Assembly: GCA_019703815.1 (NCBI GenBank) | Contig: AP023052.1 | Coordinates: forward strand, 248,001-312,000 | DNA: 64,000 nt | Direction of reading: 5' to 3' | From: Thaumasiovibrio occultus | Lineage (GTDB): Bacteria; Pseudomonadota; Gammaproteobacteria; Enterobacterales; Vibrionaceae | Shown here: positions 36,468 to 46,400 of the stretch, piece by piece | Layout of the letters: the number at the start of each line of letters is the position of its first letter | Position numbering within the stretch: position 1 is the stretch's first letter | Position numbers and translations under genes: made by a program | The notes under the pieces: generated by a model | Told to the model about the DNA's origin: nothing | The model's input: the letters and a program-made list of their open reading frames with translations, nothing else | Database searches by the model: none

Positions 36468-37724
36468 TTAAACTCGAATCGTCATGCCGTCGGCCAATGA
36501 GTGGCGGTAGGCGCGAAAAGCAGGCACTAACCCCACGATAATACCGGATAGCTGAACGATGCCAAGTAGCATCCATTCATACGCTGTCGGTGGCGCGAGG
36601 CTCAAGAAAATACCAAATTGCTGTTGGACAATTGGTTGGATGATCGCCAATAAGGCATACAAAAAACCGACGCCAAGGGCGATACCGGCAAAGGTCAACG
36701 CGGTGGCTTCACTCACTAGCAAAAAGAAGATGTGAGCCGGTCTGGCCCCCATCGCCCGCAAAATAGCCATTTCCCGACGACGTTCATTGAGGCTGGTAAG
36801 TAAGCCTGTCAGCATCCCCAATAGCCCAGCCACCACGACAAAGCCTGACACGACCATTAGGGCTTTTTCCGCCACTGACATCATGTCCCACAGCTCTTGC
36901 AGGGCAAAGCCGGGGAAGATCGCGCTGAGCGGCTCTTGGCGATAGGTATTGATCTTGCGTTGTAAGCCAAATGTTTGGCGACGATCATTCAAGCCAAGAA
37001 ACGCGGCAGTGATTTGCTCAGGTTGATATTGGCGTTGGACCAAGTTTTCCGCATCGGGTGAATAGCCCATATTTGCGCCAGATTCCCACCCCACATGGAT
37101 CGCTTCAATCGCTTCGAGCGAGACATGCACACTGCGATCAACTGGCGTGCCGGTGGGGGCCAAGATCCCCACAATTGTAAAGGGCGCGTTGTCATGGCGG
37201 CTAAACGCGGTATCACTCAGGCCGTGTGCAATCACCACTTCATCACCGACGTGATAGCCCAATTGGCGAGCCACCTCCGCCCCAACCACGGTTTCTAACA
37301 GTTGATCAAACGGCTCGCCAGCTTGAAAAGTCAGCGGTTGCTTGCGGCCAAATTTATAGTGTTCAAAGTAGCTGTCATTGGTGCCAATTACACGAAAACC
37401 GCGATGACTGTCGCCAAGTGAGATCGGAATGATCCAGTCGACGGCGGGGTTTTCTTTAAGCTCTTGGTAGCTTTGCCAATTGATATTGTTGGTGGCGTTG
37501 CCGATCCGAAAAACCGAATAGAGCAGCAGGTTGAGCTGACTAGATCGCGAGCCCACGATCAGATCGGTGCCTGAAATGGTATTTTCAAAACTCTCTTTGG
37601 TTTGGGTGCGCACGCGCTCCACGCTTAACAGCAAGGTCGCGGAAATCGCGACGGTGAGCAGGGTGAGCAGGGCGGTGGTTTTTCGATTGAGCAAGCTCTG
37701 CCACGCCAGACGTAAGATAGCCAT
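36468..37724 (-). CDS. ABC transporter permease, FtsX/MacB type (Zrg-like)
   Basis: The 418-residue protein has one N-terminal membrane helix (SLLNRKTTALLTLLTVAISA), a large periplasmic domain, and three C-terminal helices, the FtsX/MacB layout. The FtsX loop between helices contains NERRREMAILRAMGARP, diagnostic of this family. It overlaps the ATPase gene in an ATG/TAA join (37722-37726), so subunits are coupled in translation. Such transporters are mechanotransmitters rather than classic importers. In this cluster I infer a role in zinc handling. Confidence 0.88.
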   Translation of the reverse strand: MAILRLAWQSLLNRKTTALLTLLTVAISATLLLSVERVRTQTKESFENTISGTDLIVGSRSSQLNLLLYSVFRIGNATNNINWQSYQELKENPAVDWIIPISLGDSHRGFRVIGTNDSYFEHYKFGRKQPLTFQAGEPFDQLLETVVGAEVARQLGYHVGDEVVIAHGLSDTAFSRHDNAPFTIVGILAPTGTPVDRSVHVSLEAIEAIHVGWESGANMGYSPDAENLVQRQYQPEQITAAFLGLNDRRQTFGLQRKINTYRQEPLSAIFPGFALQELWDMMSVAEKALMVVSGFVVVAGLLGMLTGLLTSLNERRREMAILRAMGARPAHIFFLLVSEATALTFAGIALGVGFLYALLAIIQPIVQQQFGIFLSLAPPTAYEWMLLGIVQLSGIIVGLVPAFRAYRHSLADGMTIRV

Positions 37725-38416
37725 TAGACGGCCTCCTGCACAGCTTGGTTAAGTTGAGTGAGATCGACACTGCGATCAAATAAACGCTCTAAGGTGTGAT
37801 CGTGGCTGACGAACAGTAAGCTGGTTTCGGCGTTATCGCATTCGTGCATCAGTAGCTCGATAAACGCTTCGCGGTTGTCATGATCCAGCGCAGAAGTCGG
37901 CTCGTCAGCGATGAGCAGTGGCGGTTTGCCAATGAGGGCGCGCGCAGCTGCCACCCGTTGCTGCTGGCCGATACTGAGCTGCGTTACGGGTCGAGTTAAA
38001 CAGCTGGTGGGTAAATGCAGCGCGTCGAGCAGTCGCTTGGCTTCGTCGGCGATATCGCCTTGGATGGATTGGCGACGCTGGCGTGAGAAGCGACATGGCA
38101 GTAAGACATTATCGACCACAGACAAATACGGTAGCAGGTTAAACATCTGGAAAATGTAGCCCAGATTGTCGGCGCGAAAATGGTCGCGTTGCGCTGGTTT
38201 CATTCCGGTGACCTGAGTACCCAAAAGCGTGATCTCGCCGCTTTGAGGCTCAGAAATACCGGTTAATAAGCTCAATAGGCTCGATTTACCGCTACCACTT
38301 GGGCCTTTAAGGAAGGCTTTTTCGCCTTTTGCGAGCGAAAAGTGCGGAATATGGAGAAGATCACGTGGCTGATCTTGCCAGCGAAAGTGCAAGTTATCGA
38401 TGGTAATGACGTTCAT
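37724..38416 (-). CDS. ABC transporter ATP-binding protein (Zrg-like)
   Basis: The 230-residue ATPase has Walker A GPSGSGKSS, the Q-loop (YIFQMFNLLP), an ABC signature SIGQQQR (usually LSGGQ, here slightly diverged), Walker B LLIADEPTSALD and the H-loop SHD. It is of the LolD/MacB class, matching the FtsX-type permease next to it. I start at ATG 38416 (MNVITIDNLHF); an earlier ATG at 38452 overlaps the DUF2796 stop. A GC-rich hairpin lies between the two starts. Confidence 0.9.
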   Translation of the reverse strand: MNVITIDNLHFRWQDQPRDLLHIPHFSLAKGEKAFLKGPSGSGKSSLLSLLTGISEPQSGEITLLGTQVTGMKPAQRDHFRADNLGYIFQMFNLLPYLSVVDNVLLPCRFSRQRRQSIQGDIADEAKRLLDALHLPTSCLTRPVTQLSIGQQQRVAAARALIGKPPLLIADEPTSALDHDNREAFIELLMHECDNAETSLLFVSHDHTLERLFDRSVDLTQLNQAVQEAV

Positions 38417-38424
38417 AGAATACA

Positions 38425-38444
38425 CGGCGGGGTTACCCCCGCCG
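38425..38444 (-). other. GC-rich hairpin between the DUF2796 gene and the ATPase gene
   Basis: CGGCGGGG (38425-38432) pairs with CCCCGCCG (38437-38444) across a 4-base loop. It has no T tract, so it is more likely an mRNA stabiliser or translational brake than a terminator. Confidence 0.55.
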
Positions 38445-38451
38445 AGGCACA

Positions 38452-39183
38452 TTAAAAGTTAAACTGGGCTTGATCGGCCGTTAGTGACCCCGCTTTTTGT
38501 GCGGTGTCCGTGATTGCTTGTACTTTGACTTTTTCGGTTGATGGGAAGGCATCAAACCAGCCAAGCTGCATTTCACTGAGATCAGCAATGTCGTCACAGT
38601 CAAAGGTGTACTCGGCCGAAAACTCGCCGTGGCCGCCATGTTCGTCTTCATGATCGTGGCCGTCGTGATCATCGTGGTGCGCATGGTCATCATGATCGTG
38701 GCTGTCGTGATCATCGTGGTGCGCGTGGTCATCATGATCGTGGCTGTCGTGCTTATCGTGGTGTGCATGGTCATCGTGATCATGGCTGTCGTGGCCATCG
38801 TGGTGCGCATGGTCATCATGATCATGGCTGTAGTGGTCATCGTGGTGTGCATGATCATCATGCGAATCGCCCGTTAGGGTTTCGGTCACATGAGCATCGG
38901 CAAGGATGCATCGAGTATCGAACTGAAACAGTTGGTCGCCTGCTGTTAAGGTTGCGATCGCTTTTTCGATCGCGGCGGTTTGCGCGTTATTTTGCGGTGC
39001 ATGTTCAAAACCCACCACATCTGCGCCTGGGGCGGTCACTTCGATCAGCAGTTGATCCGCATCGACGACGAGATTGAGCTCTACCTCACCATGAACGTGA
39101 GCCGCGTGCTCGCGGTACTCTTCGGCAAAGGCGGTGGTAGCGATGACGGGAAGCAGCGCAAGGGCAATAAGAGAACGTTTCAT
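38452..39183 (-). CDS. zrgA: His-rich DUF2796 periplasmic zinc-binding protein (ZrgA-like)
   Basis: From ATG 39183 the 243-residue product has a signal peptide (MKRSLIALALLPVIATTAFA), a start rich in His (EHAAHVHGEVELNLVVD), then five near-identical 14-residue repeats of the type HDDHAHHDxHxSHD at about residues 108-178, and a C-terminal domain with FDCDDIADLSEMQLGWFDAFP. Overall this is the DUF2796 layout of the zinc-regulated ZrgA of Vibrio cholerae. The repeats could chelate zinc in the periplasm. It follows the small gene and precedes the ABC genes. The symbol is given by similarity of the cluster. Confidence 0.85.
   Translation of the reverse strand: MKRSLIALALLPVIATTAFAEEYREHAAHVHGEVELNLVVDADQLLIEVTAPGADVVGFEHAPQNNAQTAAIEKAIATLTAGDQLFQFDTRCILADAHVTETLTGDSHDDHAHHDDHYSHDHDDHAHHDGHDSHDHDDHAHHDKHDSHDHDDHAHHDDHDSHDHDDHAHHDDHDGHDHEDEHGGHGEFSAEYTFDCDDIADLSEMQLGWFDAFPSTEKVKVQAITDTAQKAGSLTADQAQFNF
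38651..38860 (-). repeat. Five 42-bp tandem repeats coding for His-rich 14-mers
   Basis: Units run 38651-38692, 38693-38734, 38735-38776, 38777-38818 and 38819-38860, each differing by a few bases. They keep frame (42 = 3 x 14), so unit number can change without breaking the gene. Confidence 0.93.
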
Positions 39184-39243
39184 AAAGAGAAATCCTTTTT
39201 TATAAATAATTAAAGCGTAAAACATTTTTTTGAATAAAAGATT

Positions 39244-39516
39244 TCAATTTACTGGTGGGGCGCGGGCGAATCGGCAAACGGTCACTGCGTGTTGTGCCGG
39301 TTTTATCGCTGCAATGGGGAGCAAAAAGCTGACTGAATGCGGGTGTGGATAAAAGGTGAGATCCGGCAGATCAGTGATAGTACTAGGCAGTGCTAGTGGG
39401 CAGTCGTGGGATTGCTGGTGGTGCAGGTGATCGGGCAGATGCGCAGCCGACAATTCGGCGCTGAGCAAAAGCACAACAACAAGAAAGAGGTTAAACCACC
39501 GATTTGGGCGTGTCAT
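39244..39516 (-). CDS. Small exported protein, first gene of the zinc-linked operon
   Basis: From ATG 39516 (MTRPNRWFNLFLVVVLLLS), 90 residues: a hydrophobic N-terminal segment ending SAELSAAHLPDHLHHQQSHD, then a proline-rich region with another hydrophobic patch (HSVSFLLPIAAI) and two cysteines. I do not recognise a family with confidence; the layout resembles the short DUF2946-type proteins near metal-transport genes. It begins about 25 bases from the Zur box, so it is likely the first gene of the operon. The HLPDHLHHQQSHDC stretch may bind metal. Confidence 0.7.
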   Translation of the reverse strand: MTRPNRWFNLFLVVVLLLSAELSAAHLPDHLHHQQSHDCPLALPSTITDLPDLTFYPHPHSVSFLLPIAAIKPAQHAVTVCRFARAPPVN

Positions 39517-39541
39517 CACATCCACCACTGCAAATATGTAA

Positions 39542-39556
39542 TGTAATACTATAACA
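39542..39556 (-). promoter_or_regulatory. Zur box of the zinc-linked operon
   Basis: TGTAATACTATAACA (on the plus strand) is a nearly perfect palindrome and matches the Zur core TGTTATAnTATAACA at all but one or two positions. It lies just upstream of the first gene at 39516. In gammaproteobacteria Zur represses zinc-uptake genes when zinc is plentiful. Confidence 0.75.
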
Positions 39557-39580
39557 ATCTGCAGTGGCGGAAAAGAGCGC

Positions 39581-40135
39581 TTAGAAAATGTTCTGTTGGA
39601 TCAACGCCAGCACATTATTCATTTCGGCATTTGATAGGGCACCTTCCTTGACGTAAAGCACTTTGCCGTTTTGATCTATCACGATAATCGCTGAGCTTTC
39701 CGGTTTCAGATCCCACGTTGCTGCCACTTTACCTTCGGCGTCTAACACCATGGATGACCAATGAAATTCCTGCTTGCTCTCTTCGGCAGAAGATTGCACG
39801 AAGCCACCCGTGCCCCAAATCGCATCATTTTGGTTAATGATGGTGGTGGTTTGGTAGCGGCTTGCTGGTAGCTCAGCGGCAGTGATGGCGGTCATTAAAG
39901 GTTCGTTCATTTCTTTGGCGGCACTGCGACCGGCAATCGCGTGGATCACCCGCACTTTGCCGTTCAGTTGAGATGTGCTCCAGCTTTGGTAGCGCAGTGC
40001 CCCATTGTTGATCACGATCTCGCCTTTGTTAGCGACGCTGGCGGCAGGCAATGATTGGCCTACAACTAAGTTATGAGCAAAAGACGGTGCAGCAAGGAAC
40101 AGTGCTGCGCTTGCGAAAATGGCTTTTAATTTCAT
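39581..40135 (-). CDS. ytfJ: YtfJ-family periplasmic protein
   Basis: The 184-residue product starts MKLKAIFASAALFLAAPSFA, a signal peptide, then follows the E. coli YtfJ sequence closely: VGQSLPAASV, YQSWSTSQLNGKVRVIHAIAGRSAAKEMNEPL, RYQTTTIINQNDAIWGTGGFV, ESSAIIVIDQNGKVLYVKEGALS. It has a thioredoxin-like fold but no CXXC. Function is unknown. An ATG 9 bases upstream (40144) is a possible alternative. It stands alone on the minus strand, divergent from ytfK. Confidence 0.9.
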   Translation of the reverse strand: MKLKAIFASAALFLAAPSFAHNLVVGQSLPAASVANKGEIVINNGALRYQSWSTSQLNGKVRVIHAIAGRSAAKEMNEPLMTAITAAELPASRYQTTTIINQNDAIWGTGGFVQSSAEESKQEFHWSSMVLDAEGKVAATWDLKPESSAIIVIDQNGKVLYVKEGALSNAEMNNVLALIQQNIF

Positions 40136-40144
40136 TATTATCAT

Positions 40145-40546
40145 CCGTTTTTTAACGAGAGCCGTATTATCCAGTAAAGTTGCACAAATCTGGTTTTACC
40201 AGTGAAGTAACTCGAAAAAAAATGCAAATATATTTGTGATTTCAAGCGCAATTTAAACAACTCAAGGGATTGAAAATCAGAAGACACTGCTCTAACTCCC
40301 TGTAACTGCCAATGGCTATGCTAAACATTCTGTACTGTATTGGTGAATATGACTAAACCTGCGGGGATTTGTCGTCACGACGACTTAGCGTCTATCCTGC
40401 AAACCAGTGCAGTTTTTATCGTGGCATCAGTGGCTTTTCTTAAAACAACAAAAAGTGGCAAGGAACCTGCAAGCATTGTGACGCTGAAATTGTTGTCAAC
40501 AATGGCTCATGAAGCGGTCTTATCCACTAAGAACAGGAGAGAGAAA
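40145..40546. other. ytfJ-ytfK divergent spacer
   Basis: About 400 bases hold the two promoters. A frame extending ytfK upstream to 40340 has no ribosome site. CTGG/CCAG and GTCGTC/GACGAC palindromes are present, but I find no convincing Pho box. Confidence 0.5.
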
Positions 40547-40759
40547 ATGTTGCGTAAGTTTGATCAATTCCGTCCAATGCAGGTTGCTCGCCATGTAAAG
40601 GGATACTACAAAGGCCGCTTATATATTAAGGGGATAGGAGCGCTGTTTTTTGATCACGGTAAGGTCTCTTTGCCGGAAGAGCCGGAAAAACAAAAACTTG
40701 CCGCAATGAAAGAAATCAACGAGGCGATTAAAGCACTGCATGCCGCGCACGCCGCGTGA
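40547..40759 (+). CDS. ytfK: YtfK family protein (DUF1107)
   Basis: From ATG 40547 with a perfect AGGAG site, the product is 70 residues: MLRKFDQFRPMQVARHVKGY, YKGRLYIKGIGALFFDHGK, EPEKQKLAAMKEINEAI. It aligns with E. coli YtfK (MKIFQRYNPLQVAKYVK...YIKDVGAFEFDKGKIL), which activates the (p)ppGpp synthase SpoT and is induced by phosphate and fatty acid starvation. The ytfJ-ytfK divergent pair is the E. coli arrangement. The longer frame from 40340 has a poor start and unusual composition. Confidence 0.88.
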   Translation: MLRKFDQFRPMQVARHVKGYYKGRLYIKGIGALFFDHGKVSLPEEPEKQKLAAMKEINEAIKALHAAHAA

Positions 40760-40850
40760 TCCCCCCTCTTTTCCGCATAATGCCGCCTAATGGCGGCACC
40801 GATTGGTTGCTGAGTCTAAATAGCATTACGTTGGTATCACGACGCCGTCA

Positions 40851-41477
40851 TCACTCCGGATAGCAAATGCCTGTACCGCCAATGCCGCAATAGCCGCCGG
40901 GGTTCTTATCGAGATATTGCTGGTGGTACGCTTCAGCAAAGTAGAAGGCGTCTAGCGGCGCAATTTCTGTGGTGATGGCGGCTCCGCCTTGCCCTGCTAA
41001 GGCTGCTTGATACGCGACTTGGCTTTCTAGCGCCGTGGCATAGTGACTCTCATTTTGGGTATAAATGGCAGAACGATACTGCGTGCCTCTGTCATTACCT
41101 TGACGCATGCCTTGCGTTGGATCGTGATTTTCCCAAAACACTTTTAGTAGCTGTGTCAAAGAGACGACGCTAGGATCAAAGTGCACCAGCACCACTTCGG
41201 TGTGTCCTGTGCGCCCACTGCACACTTCATCATAGGTCGGGTTAGGGGTATAGCCGCCGCTGTAGCCAACAGCGGTACTGACGACGCCCGTTTGTTGCCA
41301 GAATTTTCGCTCCGCTCCCCAAAAACAGCCCATGCCGACCACAATCGAAGGCCAAGTGTGATCACTTGGGAGCAACATTTGCTGACCTAACACCGTGTGT
41401 TGTTGCGGCGTAAAAATGGGTGTTTCTCTACCTTTGTGGGCCAATTCGTGCGCAACCAGTTCTGTTTTTAAGCTCAT
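40851..41477 (-). CDS. msrA: Peptide methionine sulfoxide reductase MsrA
   Basis: MsrA reduces methionine S-sulfoxide in proteins with the help of thioredoxin. The 208-residue product has the catalytic motif [11 protein letters not shown] (C51), the [18 protein letters not shown] region, and C-terminal resolving cysteines C197 and C205 ([13 protein letters not shown]). The start at 41477 follows AAAAGGAGC; an in-frame ATG upstream is poor. It is single on the minus strand, opposite to the tam genes, as in E. coli. Confidence 0.95.
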   Translation of the reverse strand: MSLKTELVAHELAHKGRETPIFTPQQHTVLGQQMLLPSDHTWPSIVVGMGCFWGAERKFWQQTGVVSTAVGYSGGYTPNPTYDEVCSGRTGHTEVVLVHFDPSVVSLTQLLKVFWENHDPTQGMRQGNDRGTQYRSAIYTQNESHYATALESQVAYQAALAGQGGAAITTEIAPLDAFYFAEAYHQQYLDKNPGGYCGIGGTGICYPE

Positions 41478-41731
41478 GTTGTGCTCCTTTTCATCATTTG
41501 CGTCAGAAATTGCAGGGTTTCTTATTTCTGGGGTGACCATCAATGTACTTTGTTAGCACAATATTAGAAAATAGTGAGCATTAGCAATGCAGTAGAATCG
41601 CGCATTGTCATCTATACCTTTCATATTGGTGATGGAACTTTGGCTTGTCTTGATAAGACCGGATAGGCCGCACCAACTTACAGAACTCTGCTATTGTGGA
41701 TGTACGGTAGAACTAACTGCCAGGTTTGTTT

Positions 41732-43444
41732 ATGCGCTCAAAATTGTTGTTATTGTTGTGTTTGTTAGTATCGAGTTTGCCCGCGCAAGCCAAGGTGCGG
41801 TTCAATATTGAGGGGATCAGTGGCGCACTGAAAAAAAATGTAGAAATCTACCTTTCAGCGCTTGATACCCGTGGGATCGAAGATACGGCGCGTTTTCGCG
41901 ATCAATTTCGCTCAGACATCGACAATGCAATGAAAGCCCTTGGCTACTACAGCCCAACGTATGAGTTTTCATGGAACGAAGACGACGACAATCCCGTCGT
42001 GACGATTGATATCGACAAAGGCCCGGCCACCCGGATTAAAGCGGCAGATATTCAACTAATTGGCGCTGGTAACAGCGACGAGACCTTGCGTGAGCTGCTC
42101 GCCAACTCAGATGTCCGTGTGGGTAAAGTGCTCAATCATGGCGAGTATGATGCACTGAAATCGGCGTTGCAAAACACAGCGCTGCGCCTTGGCTACTTTG
42201 ATGCCAAGTTCGAAACGAGCCAAATGCAAGTCGCGCCAAGTCGTCATGAAGCCTTTATTACCCTGCATTTCAGTACCGGCGAGCGTTATCGCTTCGGTGA
42301 CACCTCCATTGATGGCAGCCAAATTAAAGATGAGCGCGTGCGCTCGATGATCCCTTGGAAAGCGGGTGACTACTATGATGCGCTGTTGCTGGGGGAATTT
42401 AACCAAAACCTATCGAGCAGCCAGTGGTTTGCGTCGATCTTTGTTGAGCCTTTGATTGAACAAGCCAGTGATTATGAAATTCCTGTCCATGTGACCGTAA
42501 CGCCGCAAGCCAAGAACCAAGTGGAAGTGGGTTTAGGTTATTCGACGGATGTGGGCGCGCGTATGCGTTTGAACTGGCGTAAGCCTTGGGTTCACTCACG
42601 CGGTCACAGTTGGAATACTCAAATGGAGATCTCGGCGGTACAACCGAAAGTGGAAACTGTGTATCGGATCCCGCTGGATGATGTGCTGAAAAATTACTAT
42701 CAAATTGTTGGTGGTCTGCGTTATGTCGACAGCCATGACACAGTGAGTACCGAGTTTAGCGCCGGTTTTGAGCGTCATTGGGTGCTGGATAGCGGCTGGC
42801 AGCGCACGGCATCGATCCGTTACTTGTTTGAGGATTACAAGCAAGGCGCGGATGAAGCCGGCATCATGCAGTTGATCGTCCCGGGCATTACCTATTCGCG
42901 TACCCGCTCTCGGGGTGGCGCAATGCCAACATGGGCAGATAAACAAACCATTTCGATTGAAGCGACTCACCCATCACTTGGCTCAGACACCGAAATTTTG
43001 CGTCTGCGAGCGCGCAGTGGCTGGATCCGCAGTCTGACGGAAAATCAGCGCGTGCTGTTTAAAGTCGACTCAGGTGCCGTGTTCGCTGACGGCATTACCA
43101 AGGTGCCACCATCAATGCGTTTCTTTGCTGGTGGTGACAACAGTATTCGTGGTTACGGCTATGAGAGCATCGCTCCGCGAGATAGCCAAGGCCAACTGCG
43201 AGGTGGCCGCTACTTGGTGGCTGCGACCGCAGAGTACCAATACCGTGTCTACGGTAACTGGTGGTTAGCGGCATTTTATGACTACGGGGATGCATGGAAT
43301 GAGGCCCCTGATTGGAATCGTGCAACCGGATTAGGGGTTCGCTGGTCATCACCAGTGGGGCCGATCCGCTTAGATGTCGCTTCTGGTCTCGACAACCCAA
43401 CGGATGATTATCGTATTCACTTTACCTTGGGGCCTGAATTCTAA
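41732..43444 (+). CDS. tamA: TamA, outer-membrane Omp85 component
   Basis: TamA is the outer-membrane part of the TamAB complex, which helps insert some outer-membrane proteins and move phospholipids. The 570-residue product (from ATG 41732) has a signal peptide (MRSKLLLLLCLLVSSLPAQA), about three POTRA domains (KVRFNIEGISGALKKNVEIY first), and the Omp85 barrel from about residue 280, with the conserved VRGYGY-like motif as SIRGYGYESIAPRD. The tamB ATG shares its stop codon. Confidence 0.93.
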   Translation: MRSKLLLLLCLLVSSLPAQAKVRFNIEGISGALKKNVEIYLSALDTRGIEDTARFRDQFRSDIDNAMKALGYYSPTYEFSWNEDDDNPVVTIDIDKGPATRIKAADIQLIGAGNSDETLRELLANSDVRVGKVLNHGEYDALKSALQNTALRLGYFDAKFETSQMQVAPSRHEAFITLHFSTGERYRFGDTSIDGSQIKDERVRSMIPWKAGDYYDALLLGEFNQNLSSSQWFASIFVEPLIEQASDYEIPVHVTVTPQAKNQVEVGLGYSTDVGARMRLNWRKPWVHSRGHSWNTQMEISAVQPKVETVYRIPLDDVLKNYYQIVGGLRYVDSHDTVSTEFSAGFERHWVLDSGWQRTASIRYLFEDYKQGADEAGIMQLIVPGITYSRTRSRGGAMPTWADKQTISIEATHPSLGSDTEILRLRARSGWIRSLTENQRVLFKVDSGAVFADGITKVPPSMRFFAGGDNSIRGYGYESIAPRDSQGQLRGGRYLVAATAEYQYRVYGNWWLAAFYDYGDAWNEAPDWNRATGLGVRWSSPVGPIRLDVASGLDNPTDDYRIHFTLGPEF

Positions 43445-46400
43445 TGGTGTTACGTTGGACCAAGCGAGTATTGATCGCCTTCGCGAGCTTACTGATCTTC
43501 CTTGTTCTGCTGTTGTGGGGCGTGTTGTTCACGTCGTTGGGGATTCACACCACTGCGGCGTTATTACCGCAGCTAGTGGACGAACTCACGATAGGTGAGG
43601 CTGAAGGTAGCCTGATTGGCGGCTTTACATTGAATGATGTGAACTATGCCGCTGCCAATATGCCGCTGAGCGCCTCGAAAGTGTGGCTGGAGATCAGCCC
43701 AACCTGTCTGTTGGAAAAACAGCTCTGCGTGGAAAACATTGGGATTGATGGCTTCTCGTTTACCCTGCTGGATACGGGGGAGCCAACGGCAGAGCCGGAA
43801 ACCCCTTCCGAGCCACTCACCAGTATAACTACACCGGTGCCGATCACGGTCAAACAGCTAACCTTAGACAACATCACGCTTGATATTCTCGGTACGCAGG
43901 TCGCGTGGTCGCACTTCTCGACGTCGGCGGCATGGCAAGGTGATACCGTTTCGCTGGGCGAAACTAACTGGCAGCAGTTAGCCGTTACTATTGCGCAAAC
44001 AAGCGAGTCCTCATCAACAGCCACGTCTAGCTCTACTCAGCCGATCGTGCTGCCAGAAGTGCTCATTCCTCTTAAGGTTAACGTAGCACCGTTTAGCGTT
44101 GTTGACGCGACCGTGAACGGTGTGGGGTATCCGGTCAAAATCGATGCGTTTGAGTTTAGCGGTAGCGCTGGCGGGCATGATGTTGTGATCGATAATTTGA
44201 AGCTGGGCATGCCGGAAGGCGATTTAGCGGCAAAGGCGAGCGTGAGTTTGCAAGGTGGTTATCCGCTCGATCTTGATGCGACTTTAGCCGTGCAGCAGAC
44301 CCTGTTAAAAGGCCATCGTTTGACGCTGACTGCGGACGGTAGTGTGGCAGCCCTGGCGCTGAATGCAAAGCTAAGTGGCACCTTGGACGCCAAGCTCAAG
44401 GGCACCTTAAAGCCGCTGCGTTCTGAATTACCATTTTCTTTTACGCTGACCAGTGACAACTTGCAATGGCCGTTAACTGGCGAGGGTGATTATCGGGTTA
44501 ACGATACCAACATCACTTTGGCCGGTAGTTTAGACGGCTATAAAGGCACATTGGCGACCCAGTTTTCCGGTAACGATCTGCCGAGCGCTACCGCTTCGTT
44601 AGAGGCCGAAGGCTCGCTAGACGATGTGGCGGTGACCAATTTGACCGTCAATGGGCTTGGCGGTGAGATCAAAGGCAGTGCGAAAGCGGCGTGGAGCCCT
44701 AAGGTTGACTGGCAAGCCTCTCTTACGTTCAACCAATTAAACCCCAATGCCTTTGTTGACACTATCAATGGCGCATTGGATGGCCACATCGACACTAGTG
44801 GACGCTTGACGGCCAAAGGGGGGTTTGTGGTGCAGGTGCCGTCATTGGAAGTGAAAGGGCAGCTGAACGATGTGCCGTTGGATATCAAAGGTGAAGTGAA
44901 CGTTGAAGATCCACAAGGTACGGGCGATATCGCGCTGCAAACCGATGGACTGACCCTGTTCCATGGGCCTAACCGCATCGCGCTGAACGGCAGTTTGCAA
45001 GATGCGTGGGATATGAAATTAGACATCGCCATGCCAGAGCTGGGTAAAACGGTGCCGGGTTTGAGTGGCGCGGTTTCTGGGGATGCGCGCGTTACCGGCA
45101 AAATGATGACGCCAGATGTCGTGATGGATATCTCGCTAAAAGAGATTGATTGGCAGCAAAGTGCCGCGATTGATGCGTTGCAATTAAAAGGGACCGTCAA
45201 TACGGCTGCGCCAATGACGGTGGACGTCGCGCTGAACGCTGAGAACGTCACTTACACCGACACGGTGGATCTCGACACGATTAACCTCACCTTGAAAGGT
45301 AGTGAGCGCTCACATGTGTTAACCGTTGATACACGGGGTGAGCCTGCTGATGTGAGCCTCGAAGTGGCAGGTGCCCTGGATCTAGCAAAAGGCTGGCAAG
45401 GGGCGTTGCAACGCGGTGAAGTGGGCACACCGGTGGGTGCGTGGGAGCTGAAAGAGCCCGCGACGGTTGATGTGCAGTTCGCGACCAGTAGCGCGGTTGT
45501 TGGGCCACACTGTTGGCGTCAAGGGGATGCTGCTATCTGTGTGAAAGAGACAGCGAACTTAGCGGCGACCGGTAATGCAGCGGTGGCGATCAGTGGGTTT
45601 GACTTCGAAAAGATTGCTCGTTACTTACCGGCAACCATGACGCTGGATGGTCAGCTTTTTGCCGATGTGAACGCAAACTGGGACCCAACGCGCGCGCCAG
45701 AGGTGGAAGCCAAAGTGCGTCTGACGCCGGGACAAGTTGATCTGCGTAACATCGGTTTCCAGCAGGGTTGGGATCGCTTGGTATTGAACGCCACGCTGGC
45801 GGGGGATCAACTGGATTCTGAGCTGGTGCTTGATCTTAGCGACAATGGCGATGTGCAAGTCAACGCGGTGATCACTGGTTTAACTCAAACCCCGCTTGAG
45901 CAGCAAACTATTGACGGTGATGTGAAGTTCAATGCTATCGATTTGGCGGCGTTCAAACCTTTCGTTAAAGACTACAGTGACATTGGCGGCTTGTTCGACA
46001 GTCACCTTACGTTGAGCGATCGCTTATTGCAGCCTTCAGTTACCGGTTTTGCCACCTTAACCAAGGTCGAAGCGGGTGGGCACAATGTGCCGCTCGAAGT
46101 GACCGATGCGACCATTAACGCCAAGTTTGCGGGCTATTCTGCGACCCTTACGGGCGTGGTAGCGACGCCTGACGGTCAGCTTACCCTTGATGGTGACGCT
46201 GATTGGGCAGACATGAGTGCATGGTCGACCAAGCTGAACGTGAAAGGCAACCGCTTAGATGTGGTGGTGCCTTCATTGGTGAGCTTGGAAGTCTCCCCCG
46301 ATCTGACGATCAGTGCCAACCCGAAACAGGCGGTGATCAACGGTAAAGTCGATATCCCTTGGGCGCGGATCCGCGTTGATGCTTTGCCGGAAAGTGCGGT

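Noticed and set aside
38651-38860. Tandem repeats suggesting a CRISPR array
   Set aside because: Units abut without spacers, are 42 bases and in frame, and code for a His-rich protein with a signal peptide. No cas genes are near.
40340-40546. N-terminal extension of ytfK to 69 more residues
   Set aside because: The added part has no homology to YtfK, poor composition and no ribosome site; ATG 40547 has a perfect AGGAG.
44538-45251. Long antisense frame in tamB
   Set aside because: Low-complexity complement of the repetitive tamB coding sequence.
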